This document shows, piece by piece, positions 1-10,200 of a stretch of 47,877 nt of DNA (the first letter of the stretch is position 1; each line of letters opens with the position of its first letter). The notes below the pieces were generated by a model, which worked only from the letters and a program-made list of their open reading frames with translations, was not told where the DNA came from and searched no databases. A program made the translations under genes and the position numbers. The stretch is from the NCBI GenBank assembly GCA_033557835.1, contig JAWQRO010000226.1:1-47877 (forward strand), in the 5' to 3' direction. This stretch comes from Helochares maculicollis (taxonomy: Eukaryota > Arthropoda > Insecta > Coleoptera > Hydrophilidae).

Positions 1-10
1 AATAAAATAA

Positions 11-14
<4 letters not shown>

Positions 15-62
<48 letters not shown>
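15..62. repeat. (AT)n microsatellite
   Basis: An uninterrupted run of about 24 AT units sits at the window's left edge, next to the outer end of the dispersed repeat at 88-635. It is a simple-sequence tract with no coding content. Confidence 0.95.
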
Positions 63-67
<5 letters not shown>

Positions 68-87
68 TATAAATAAAAAATTAAAAT

Positions 88-635
88 TTGACAGTATAGT
101 CCCACTTTCGGTTTTCAAATTTACACGGAGCTATTTGTTATTGAAAATTTCCATGTTTACCATTTTTGTAAAATTTTTTATTCCAGGCCCATTAAAATTG
201 GAATTTTCAAAATCATAAAAATAGCACTTCCACTCCAATAATGTTGAAAATTTGTATCTGTCAGTTTTTTGTAATATTTCAGTATTTAAGTAATTTTAAA
301 GACTTTTTTACTTGAAAAAATTTCAAAAACGTGTAGGTTAACACGTACTTCCAGTGGTCCTACATATCTCAAAAGTTGATACAGATCTAAGTTTTCGGGA
401 TAATAGCCGCATGCCAAATTTCATCGCTCCACTTCAAATGGTCTGACTGCTACTGTGTTTACACACACACACACACACACAGACAACATGCCAAACATTG
501 TCAAAATGGATTTAGGAGCACTCAAAACGTGGAGATCCGTCAAAATTTCGAACTGGATTTTTTTTAAGATCACAATACTTTCCCTTTACTAGACTTCGTA
601 TAGTAATACGGGAATGTAAAAATATTATTTATGCT
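88..635 (-). repeat. Dispersed repeat family, copy 1 (about 550 bp)
   Basis: This block is the reverse complement of a block at 31620-32185 and of a shorter block at 47124-47510. Shared landmarks, read in the orientation of copy 2, are an end with ACATTC.CGTATTACT.TACGAAGT, then GGATCTCCACGTT (absent from copy 2), then TGAATCCATTTTGAC, then a GT-rich microsatellite, AAACACGATAG, and finally TTCCGTGTAAATTTGAAAACC. I see no terminal inverted repeats and no open frame of note. The family is not recognised. It may be a MITE, a SINE-like element or part of a longer transposon. Confidence 0.8.
461..481. repeat. (AC)n microsatellite inside dispersed repeat copy 1
   Basis: About ten AC units lie at the same internal place where copy 2 (31757-31769) carries a GT-rich tract on the opposite strand. 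The microsatellite is therefore part of the repeat family rather than a chance neighbour. Confidence 0.9.
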
Positions 636-2037
636 TATTTTAAAGTTTTCGACCTTAATATGTAGCTCCAACAATTTTGTTTCATCTTTATTTGCGAATC
701 GGTTTGAATCTGCTACACATGATGACACCTATGCACTATATTAACAACTCCATCATTACAAAAATCCATAGTTATGTAAATATATTAAAAATGTCCCATC
801 TGTACTACTTCATAGATAAAATGAACAAGTAACGCTATTTGCACTTGTAATCAAATAATTTACGCAATTTTCAAATAATGATTTTTTGAATAGATAAGCG
901 ACATTGCACACTTTGTTTCCGTTTTTTCGTGGACTTTTTCATTTTTCTTTCGCGAAATCAAAGCGTACACACTTCAGAATCTGGAGAATTGATAAAATTG
1001 AAAGTCGGTTCTCAACCGGCGATCTTTGATGTGATCAACAAGCCGATAGATAAGATATCTATCGACGACGGACATAGCTGTAGTATCGGAACCCTTTTAC
1101 GAGTCTTTGCCTATTCATTCCCTCTGTGTATAAGCGGTGTTTTGTGTAAAATTTCCCCATCGGATCGCAAGTACAGAAGACTGATATCGAGGCCCATAAA
1201 CTCGATTAAAATCAAAGCAGCTTTATTTATAGGCGTACAATTATTTATCTCGATGTTACAAAATATTTTATAGCCCGAATTTTTCTTCAAGCGAGTTTGT
1301 GAAATTTTTATTGGTGTTTTATTAGCAATAAAGCTATCTCTTTAAAATATAAATTCCCAAGAACTATTTGTCATCACTGTTCATGATACCTGTCCGTTAG
1401 ATTAGCTTTTTTACTTTCACGCTTCAGAAGGCAGCGGCTAAATAATTTCTTTTCCTTTTCATTTGCCATACACCATAATGAATGTGTCTGCATTCTGTAC
1501 TGGCCGTTCTAGTACCCACAAAGTTTTAACGCATCTGGGTGTCATACCGCTCGCTATTAGATCAAAGGGAATGCCATAAATTATTTGAAATACTTTTACA
1601 GCCCTTTTCCTTAGTTCCAATTGCAAAGACCACATGACAACATGTTTCAATAAACCATTCAGATTCCTAATCACTAAATATTATCCCGATTGGAATTTCT
1701 AAAAAACAGAAAACTGTAAATTTAAACTCGAGTATCAGGAAGTATTATTTACCCTAAAGTGATTTAATACATTCCTATCTAATTACAACTAAGGACAAAA
1801 GCTATGGCAACTTTGTGTTTATGTTAAAAATTTTTAATTAGTAGTCTCGATTTCTAGATATTTCGTCTTCGAAAACGCGCTAAAATTTAGCATAATGTTT
1901 TTTTACTTGTACGTTGTTAATTAATTTCTTCTGTTTGTTAGCTTTGTCAATTTTCTTTTGATATGCTGCTATGATTTATTAGGGCTTGTACATTATCTGT
2001 TATTATCTGTTTTCGGCTTATAGCGCACTTTTATATA
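636..2037. other. Intergenic, mostly unclassified
   Basis: This is AT-rich DNA with no recognised gene. It contains an open frame at 929-1273 (see separate entry) and a 71-codon minus-strand frame at 1459-1674 whose composition is less AT-biased than its surroundings but which I do not recognise. No promoter, splice pattern or repeat structure was seen. Confidence 0.5.
929..1273 (+). other. Unrecognised 114-codon open frame
   Basis: The frame opens at a GTG, so it has no normal eukaryotic start, and ends in TAG. It is less repetitive and less AT-biased than the flanking DNA and encodes a mixed-composition peptide with a segment around SIDDGHSCSIGTLL and a hydrophobic C-terminus. I recognise no domain. 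It could be an exon-like relic of a transposable element or chance. It lies between a dispersed repeat and a mariner copy, which favours a decayed mobile element. No function is proposed. Confidence 0.2.
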
Positions 2038-3158
2038 TTAGATGGGTACAAATGTTCTCAGAGTTTCGATAGGAAAAGTTTAAAATGGCGTAACTTGAGT
2101 AATACTCACTCGATTCAATCGAAACATTTTTGGCCAAAGTATTATAAATCGATTGGTTCCTTCAGCGTAAAAATTTGAAGCTCGGGATTCGATGAAGTCG
2201 CTGAAAGCTGATTTTGCCTGGTTCTGATTACCGCAGGTTGTACCGGTGAGAAAGTTATCGAAGGACTTGAGAAGGTCGGTTGGCGAGAAGTCTGGGCAGT
2301 ATGGTGGGCGAGGCAGAACTTTGACGCTCAATTCGGACGGTGTTTTGTGAATTACGTGGACGGGCGTTGTAATGGAGCAGCATAGGACCCCTTTTGTTGA
2401 CCAGTCCCGTATGCTACTGACGGAATTTTCCGTACATTTGGTCAATTTCCTCACAGTATGACTCTGCTGTAACCATAACCTTTTTTGCTGGGTTCTCGCC
2501 TTTGGCAAAGCCGGGGAGGCTCGTCGTCGACCAACCACTTTTTCTAACGTCTCCGATTATCGTATAATAATCCACTTGACATCGCATGTTATGATACGAT
2601 CAAAAAAAGGTATTTTTGTTTTCGCAGAAGCAAAGAAAACAAACCTCGAAACGTGACAATTTCTGCCGATCGCTCAAATCATGAGACCCCCACTTTTCGA
2701 GCTTCTTCACATTTTCAATAAGTTTTAAAGCATCTAAGACTGCAAGGTGACTGAAGCCTAGTTCCTACGCAATCTCTCGAGCCGTTTGCGATGGGTCAGA
2801 TCCTCATGTCGTCCTGTAGGTAGACAATTATGAGATGTATCTTCTAGGCTTAAATCTCCGTAACGAAATTTTATGAATCATAGTCGCACGATGCTTTCGC
2901 CAGCGCTTTTAGAGCTCCACACTTGCTTCATAGTTCCAGTTTGAAGATAAATAAAATATTGTACCAAATTTTTCCTTAGACATGCTGACCTACAAAAAGC
3001 AAAAAGTATTTACCATAAAAAAATTCACTATCAGATACAGCGAAAAATTCTGAACAATATAGGATATTAAAACGTGATGTATACATTTGATATTTATTCA
3101 GCAACAAATAAATAAAAAACAGTAGCACCAAACCCTAAGAACTTTCGTACCAACCTAA
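2038..3158 (-). mobile_element. Mariner-type DNA transposon, degenerate
   Basis: The two ends form imperfect terminal inverted repeats. The left end begins TTAGATGGGTACAAATGTTC at 2038, and the right end reads TTAGGTTGGTACGAAAGTTC on the minus strand from 3158. This is a mariner-like terminus. The left end is preceded by TA, but the right flank no longer shows a TA duplication. The length of about 1.1 kb is slightly short for mariner (about 1.3 kb). The interior carries the C-terminal part of a transposase on the minus strand (2080-2538) and decayed sequence elsewhere. The element is old and non-functional. Confidence 0.8.
2080..2538 (-). pseudogene. Mariner transposase, C-terminal part
   Basis: The last 90 or so codons match the end of mariner transposases. 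They contain PPYCPDFSPTD, corresponding to the PPYSPDLAPTD block around the third catalytic aspartate, followed by SFDNFL, a tract resembling AFSDFIESR..NFYAEG, and a final W..KMF segment. The upstream part of this open frame is out of frame or scrambled relative to the family. The DNA-binding helix-turn-helix region and the first catalytic aspartate were not found intact. It is a broken transposase belonging to the element at 2038-3158. Confidence 0.75.
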
Positions 3159-5439
3159 TGAATTATTTTATATTTTTATAGTTTAAACGCTATTCAATAA
3201 GTTTTGATGTTTATTTTAAACTGTACAAAAGCTGTGTTGTGACTATATTTTTAGAGATGTTTTTTATGGGTATTTTGGAACTTGAATGAAAATGTACTGA
3301 AGTATGTTTGTTTTTGGAACCACTTTGTTGATAATTTATTATTGCGTCCAGAAACGAAATTTTGCTATTTGTGTCTATTTCCATCGGGAGTTTCTTACAG
3401 TTAGTTCTTTAGCACATTATTTTCTTGCCTTAGCATATATTGTAGTTTATATCTTGTTTTTGGCAGTAGCTACCATTATATATATATAATACATTTAGTA
3501 CATCTTTTAATCAGTAGTCATTTTAAATATTGATTAACTATTTGATACAATACTCTTGTAATATAAGTTAGTAATAAATTTTTTTAGTTTATAGGGATTG
3601 CATCAAAGCGAAACACGGTGAAAATGGCTACAGTGAAATGATGAAAAAATATCGTTGACAAAGATAGCAATGAAAAGAATGTCAGTAAAAAGAATGTTGT
3701 CATTTCGATTAGGTTACGGTTGACTAATAATTGCTTTAGCATTGCTACCGTTTGGTTTTACCATATTATTATCGCATTAAGTGGGTCCAAGCATCAAAAT
3801 CCGGCTGCTCTTATTCAGGTGATGCAACAATGGAGCAATTTCTGGGGCACAATGGCATTAAAATCAAGTAGGCGTGAAAGCTCCAGCTGTTTCAGTGCTA
3901 GCGGTTAAGCATTGACAACATTGCAGCTTTTCTCTCGCCTAAAATTTTTGCAGTCCATTACACGTTACACTGATGCCGCTTTGATCTTCTTATAATTGCT
4001 TCTAGATAAAAAATAATATTGGTTTAGAAGAAATATGCGACACTTATACGAGCAGAGTTCGCGAGAGTTACACTTTTGTTCAATAATTCTCAGTTTTTTT
4101 TACACAGCAACTCGAGCATAGAAGCTCTACAAACTAAATCTTTCGATCTATAACTTCATAAACGCATCTCCCTCTATAAACGAAGCACATACCTGCTCAT
4201 TATTCAAAAGTTCTTAGAAATACTTTCCTTCATAATTTAAGACACTGTGCAATACATATAAAATAGTGTTGTACCAATATAATACAATTTTTGCCTGCTC
4301 GGTTTTATAAAGATAGTGAAAAAAAATGTTCAGCCATAAAAGCGTAAAAGACAGATGAACAATGCAAACACTAGAAATGTAGAGCATTGAAATAAATGAC
4401 ATAGTTTTTCGCATCCGATAATAAAGAAACAAATAAATCTTTATGGATTTCCAGGCGCCGTGTGGTGGACACATACCAGCGTTGGAGCTGGAAGATAGGC
4501 AAAGGTACAAACCCTGTCGCCTAACATCCGGCTACTTGGCTGCTAAGAGAGGAAACGAACTGATTACAATGGAGATTTGGCACTTCAGCGACGAGTGTCC
4601 GGCCAGCAGACGTGTTTAACTTGCGTCCTTTATGTCATAAAGTGTCCTGCTTCTGACAGCTAACATGTCTATTGGCAGACGCCCCATTATTTTGCAAACT
4701 TACCTACATCAAAACGATATATCATCAACAAGATCGTTGTGAGGATAGGTTTATAATAGAAGTTAGCAAGTTGAAATCTGACACAAGATTAACTTGCGGG
4801 ATGTATTTTCAACGCATAGACTTTTGTTATTGTTTTCGTCGACGTTTTAAATTCTCTATAGATGGTTTATAAAAAGACATTAGTCTTTACATTGGCTAAA
4901 AAAATTAGATGAGATAAACTTTGAATACAAGAACTTACTTCTTTAACTGATTATAAAATCTAAGAAGTTTTAAGTGAATACCAAAATTTTTGTTTGAATT
5001 TAAATTTAGAGATAAAGGACACACATTTTGAATTCATAAACCTTAGCTAACAATATGAGGAAAATTATGTAGAAATGAATTAATGACAGTTGGGCGCTTG
5101 TTGTCATTGTTATTGTATATTTTTTATTCTACTTTGATTTTCCAGGAAAAAACAGAAAAAACAGTAAGCTCCATACTTTTTGCTTATGAATGAAACAAAG
5201 GTAAGATGATAGTTGTTATTGCGAGTACTTGTCACATCGTTCTTCTAACAACAGGATGTTTTGCTGGTTGTTCAAATAATGTATTTCATTTTATGATTTA
5301 TATTTTACCTAGAGAAAGTAGATCTTTCCGTATTGTCATCTAACCCTTAGAAATTTAAAATTTGGATATTTTTGACAAGACAAAACAAATTTCGAAAAAT
5401 TTTGTATAGTATTCGCGCTTTGCTTCTCTCTTCACTGAA
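3159..5439. other. Intergenic, nothing firm
   Basis: AT-rich DNA with several short open frames (for example 3304-3489, 4214-4510 and 4672-4872) whose translations are hydrophobic or low complexity and match no family I know. Apart from the possible integrase relic at 3770-3930, I see no gene, RNA or clear repeat here. Confidence 0.5.
3770..3930 (+). pseudogene. Possible retroelement integrase relic
   Basis: Two short stretches resemble the integrase core of LTR retrotransposons. One reads IKWVQASKS, like the .SKWVE.. segment. About 30 bases later comes EQFLGHNGIK, like the EFL..NGIKH segment that precedes the third catalytic residue. The normal spacing between these motifs is about 60 codons, so much would have been lost, and a stop follows directly. 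The similarity is short and may be chance. Confidence 0.2.
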
Positions 5440-5970
5440 AGCTGATATTACTCGATCGGTTTATTCTGAGCGATTTGAGGGATTCACAATTTATTAACCA
5501 ATTTGCGCTTTTGTTTCCTTATACTGAGACATGATAGCATCAGAGACCCTATTCAGGGCAAAATACTAATGATTCATTATGATTTCGTAAAACGATAGCA
5601 ATTGCTTTTCGAAGCTCTCCTTGAACTAAATTAGTTTATCGTGACAAAACTTCTTCTCTCATAGCTACTGTCTTCTAAATTAAGTAGTTCTTGAGGAACC
5701 TCTTGCTTGTTCAAAATTCTTCTCAAATCTTATTTCATGCTGTAGTAGTGAAGAAATTTAGACTAGGTAACGATTTAAAACGTTTTTCTACACTGTATGT
5801 TGTTAATCCTTCTCTTTGGGTTTGTTTCCAATGCCTTCTAAGCAAGTAGTTTTGGAATTTTTCTTGTTGAAATATTTGGCAACATAATCTCTACTGAATT
5901 TGTAATTTCACAACTTAGTATATTTTTTCAGTCAGAGGTAAGTTTATCGTAAGCTGCATTATTATATTTA
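5440..5970 (-). mobile_element. Tc1/mariner transposase fossil, copy A
   Basis: This is a decayed copy that shares several stretches, in the same order and orientation, with 34430-35700 (for example ATCGTAAG versus ATCGCAAG near 5950 and 35660). Read on the minus strand, broken frames give FKSLPSLNFFTT and LRNHNESLVF, which resemble segments of Tc1/mariner transposases of the type that carries MDDETY..., FKQLPGLNFFTA and WQAI. Stops and frameshifts interrupt every frame. Boundaries are approximate and no terminal repeats were identified. Confidence 0.55.
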
Positions 5971-6825
5971 TGAATTCAAATATTGTATGAGTTAAAGGTA
6001 AATATAGGAAAGCTGCCCAGAGTTTTTGCGGCCAGACTTTAAGTCCCCAAAAATAGTTTACCTATTTTTTTAATAATCACGACAAACAGGTTATCACTAA
6101 GTTGCGAATAAATGTTTTAACGGTTAAGCAAGTGCATCGTGTACCAAAATTAAAATCATATAAATTCAGTATAGCAGCCTGCAAACAGAATGCATCTAAG
6201 AAAGTAAGTAAATGATTTAGTGGATAAAAATCAATTTTACTTTAGATTTATACAAGTTTACTTCAGGATGTTCAGCACTAATATGGGCTTTCACTATATT
6301 TCATTGAATACGGCTTATTAAAAAAAGTAAAATAATTTAATTAAAGCCAAATATTATTGACGAGCTTAAAAACAACTGCTGCTCGTCGGAAATCCACATA
6401 TCTGGAATGCAAATATCGAAGTGCTGCAAAAGAGTTTTTAGCTAATTGTAAGCTGTGGCCATACAAGCACTACTTCATGGCGGCTCAAATATTTACACGG
6501 TCCAAAAACAAAAAGAATAAATACGGCAATAAAACCAATCTAGTCCACACTCATGTTCGACTTGCAAGGTTAAATTTACATCAACAACAAAAGCAAGCAA
6601 GAAAATTTTGACACCGAGTTCCCCAACTCTCTGGAGCAAGTATACTGGGGGATGGACTTTAATATTGATTACCTGCCGACCATTTTGTGTCCCCGAAAGC
6701 TCTACAGTCATCAACATCTACCAATCGTTATAAAGAACGAACTGAAGAGAAGGCGTGTTTCAGGAGTGGGGGTAAAACAAAAAATTATCGGCCTCCCGAA
6801 CTCGCCCGAGCTATCTAACACACGA
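5971..6825. other. Upstream region of tup
   Basis: About 0.85 kb before the candidate transcription start. It contains an octamer-type POU site, ATGCAAAT, at 6407-6414 and becomes less AT-rich towards 6600-6860. Several short open frames overlap here on both strands and look like chance. No TATA box was found at the right distance from the candidate start at 6828. Confidence 0.4.
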
Positions 6826-6859
6826 TCAGTTCATCCTAAACGCTATAAGGTGTCGGTTG
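6826..6859 (+). promoter_or_regulatory. Candidate Inr plus DPE core promoter of tup
   Basis: TCAGTT at 6826-6831 is a perfect match to the insect initiator TCAKTY, putting +1 at A6828. GGTTG at 6855-6859 falls exactly at +28 to +32 and matches the downstream promoter element RGWYV. There is no TATA box about 30 bp upstream. Inr/DPE TATA-less promoters are common for developmental regulators in insects. The site lies 293 bp before the tup start codon on the same strand. This rests on motif match only, with no transcript evidence. Confidence 0.45.
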
Positions 6860-7120
6860 TACATGACACGATCCGGTGGTTGCGGTAAACATTAAGATAA
6901 ACCAAACATTATTATTGGGACTTTATAGAGACTTTGATATACGCCAGTTCGGATGAATGTTTCAGTAAAATTTATAGGAGGCGTGAAGGAATAGTGCCGC
7001 GAACTTTCTAACCAAGAAAGGAAAAAAGGATTTCTATAAAAATTGAATATAAAACCGCTGTGATAAAAGCGGGCGTGTTGTGAAAAATTGTCTGTGACAA
7101 GTTTTAACTGCGCTGTTCGT
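6828..7120 (+). other. Putative 5' untranslated leader of tup
   Basis: This is the interval between the candidate start site and the tup ATG. It contains short upstream open frames, for example from ATG 6865 (10 codons) and ATG 6956, each ending before the main start. TATAAA-like strings at 7035 and 7049 would offer an alternative shorter leader. A further non-coding exon upstream cannot be excluded. Confidence 0.35.
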
Positions 7121-7250
7121 ATGGTGATGTCAGAGCAAGGTGGCTTGGCCATGCATCAGCTGCCAATGCACCACCGAGGGTTGGTGCAACCCAGCCTGGT
7201 CATGAATCCTCATCCTCTCAACGACTCTTGTTCCATGGATTCTCATAGCA
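7121..7250 (+). CDS. tup: tup coding exon 1 (N-terminal leader)
   Basis: This exon encodes residues 1-43 plus the first base of codon 44, and ends at GCA|GTAAGT. The start is the first ATG of an MVMSEQGG... frame. A second in-frame ATG two codons on (7127) has G at -3 and could also serve. The peptide is rich in His, Met and Pro and has no named domain. In Islet genes a short leader exon split from LIM1 by a long intron is usual. Exact N-terminus choice is uncertain, but the frame joins correctly to LIM1. Confidence 0.8.
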
Positions 7251-10200
7251 GTAAGTTACATGTTACATTTGCAAATATAGTAATATCATAGATCACAAGA
7301 GTACTTATGAGAAATCAAGGTTTTTCATGTGCCCATTGGTCTTGTAAAAATGGGTATCAACCAACACCTAAAAAGGTATATCAATATCATAAGTGATGCA
7401 TAAATTTTCTAAGCGGTGCCAGTTCTTTGTGACTGACAGTTTAGGAGACCAGATTTCATATGAGGAAATGCTTAGATTTAGGAAGACAAAGGCCCTAGTC
7501 AAGGTGCTTGCTTTTTATCTCTGAATCATATTTGTTATTTACTTAGGTGCCTATTAAAATTAAACGAGATTAAGCCGGTAGTGTCGTTTCGAAATATGCT
7601 TAAAGGTTAAAAATTCAAAGAAATTTGGTAGTAGACTATGGCCTAAATAAAGCTCATCAGTATTATGATGCTAGTTGAGTTCTGGCAAAAGGCAAATGTA
7701 GCCTAGCTAGTAAAATTTCTCTTGATTTTTTCGACATATTTCAGTGAATAATTTTGTTACAACCTTGTTTTCAATTTTGTTTTATAAGACCAAATTGCCC
7801 ACTATAAAAACGATACATTTTGGGTAGTTTTATTGTCCTCATAACAATTTAAAAATTTATTATATGGCCCTGGTAGGGTGCTTCCATTGAATGGGTTTCA
7901 AATTTAATTTATAACTGCAGTCAGCAAAAATAAGCAAAACAACTTCTATGGTTGGCCCAAGAAGTTTTTGTGAGAAAAATCTACCTGGGCTGTTTTTAAT
8001 TACTCTGGACATTAAACAAATGTAATTATAGAAATATAGAGCGCGATACCTGGTTAAATATGACCCTACCGCTTTAAATTAAATGTCAATTTAATGCTGT
8101 CTATTGTTACCTAGCTCTGTAGTAAAGTAAACAAATGTATTTCTTACTGACTATTATTCATACATTTCCTTTTGTATTCAATTGATGGTGCACACATTAT
8201 GCAGAATTTTAGTACTTGCTTTCATATTTCTAAATTGACTCCTCGGCAAAAAACAAACTGTGAAAACTAATTCATTTATTATTATTGGGATCAAGTTTCT
8301 GGCATCGACACCCTCAGACTGCAACAATGCTAGTCAATTGTTTCTTGTTCTTTTTTAATCCTAATTTTCCCAAGGGGTGTGGTCGCAGTTTGTAGTTTGC
8401 TATCTTGTAACAATCCAATTTTTGCTTCAATCTCCAACTAAAAATTTAACCAAAACTCTCTGTGGGTTTTCTAAAAGAATATCATCTGTGCACCTTATTT
8501 AAGCAAAGCATAGATTTTGTTTATGCAGCTTCAGATATGCCGTAATTTAATATGGGTTATATGACATTATTTGTAAGAAAGCTGTTCGAATCTCACAGTC
8601 TTATCTATTGCGCCAATTCCCTATTCGACATTTTCTCTTAATTTTGATTCTAATTCTGTTATCTATATTTGTACCATAGAAACCTCGCCATTATAATTAG
8701 TTTTTATAATAATAAGAGTTTGAACTGGCATAAAATTGTATCTTTAGCATTGTCGCGTTACATGCTACTGTCTTGTCTTTCGGCAAATTCTTTGTGACTG
8801 GGTTAGCCAATAAGTTTTACCGTTCGATAAGATAAACACAATTTTATGGTTTGAAATACACTATATTATTTTATATAATCGTTCTGAACGTCAATACACT
8901 GGTTCCAACGAGATTATAATTTATGAATTCTATCCCTGAATTGAGAAACTGGAAAAGCTGCAAAATACGCTTCCACATCTGTGATAACCTCGTCATTTAA
9001 TGAAAATCGCTTTTCACGGATAAATTGTGTAGATCTGGAAAGAGATGGAAGTCGCTAGCGAATGCGGTTGCTCCACCAGTTCGAACTTTAATTCATGGAT
9101 TTTAGCTATTGTCAAAATGCTCTTGGGACACGTGGCATTGTCCTGATGAAAATGGATTGTTTTCTTCTGTAAAACATGGTCTTTTCTCATGAATGTTTTC
9201 TTCCGACTAGTCTAGAAGGTTGCAATAATATTCAGAATTTTACTGTTTTATCAGTTTGCAAGTAATCCACAAACAAAATTCCTTTCACATCCCAAAAAAC
9301 TAATGCTGACACTTTCTTGACCGATTTCTAGACATGAACTTGTCTCGGAGCCGAAGAACCAGGTTCACGCCACTCTGTTGCCTCTTGTTTAGATTCAGGT
9401 TGAGGACGATTTACCCAAGTCTCATCTACAGTGATGAATCTACGCACAAAATCTACTTCATCCTTTCGAAAACGCTCTGAACATTGCTGAGAAGTTGTAT
9501 TGGAATGTATTTTTGTTACATTGTTAGCAAATGCGGCACCCATTATGGCTTTTACCAAACTTCTTTCAGTCATTCCATGATTTTTAATGCAATATTCTGT
9601 ATTTTTTTAACTATTTCTGCTTTTGTCCTTGACGTGGATCGTCATCAAAGCTTGTACGATCATGTTTAAACTCAGCAACCCTTCTTTCTGGTTACTAATT
9701 GAAGGCCAAGACTTCTTACACATGTTCAACATTCGGTCATAAATTTCCTTTGCTTTTAATCTTTCCAAAAATAAAAATTCAATCACTACACGATACTTAA
9801 TTTTTTTGATGAAATTTCACATACGAAGAGTGTATTAACATAACAAAAAAATTGGATAGTAGCAACGCCCTTTCTTATTGACCAGAAAACTTATTGATTA
9901 TCCTAGTAAATTAAGCGTAACTGTGGACCACTCACCAATATCCCATGAAATACGAAACCAAATTTCTATATCACGTTGTCCCTCGTTGTAGATGTTTTCT
10001 TTTAAATGTTGTGGAGTGTTGTTACTGGGCATCCAACTGGTTTCATTAAACGGACCATTATCCTTATGTAAATTTTCCTAGTAGCCTTATTTTTTTCATA
10101 CCATTGCCTAAAATGACCAGCTAAGCACAAAATGCTCTTCTAAAATCTAGATCATTGTCTTTCGGTCGGACGATGTCTTAAAGCCTCGCTTCGCTTGGCG

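Noticed and set aside
6652..6888. 78-codon plus-strand frame over the candidate promoter
   Set aside because: No recognisable domain, and it overlaps the Inr/DPE region and continues into a different frame from tup.
7035..7054. TATAAA-like strings shortly before the tup ATG
   Set aside because: AT-rich DNA gives such strings often, and no initiator lies at the expected distance. Kept only as an alternative in the leader entry.
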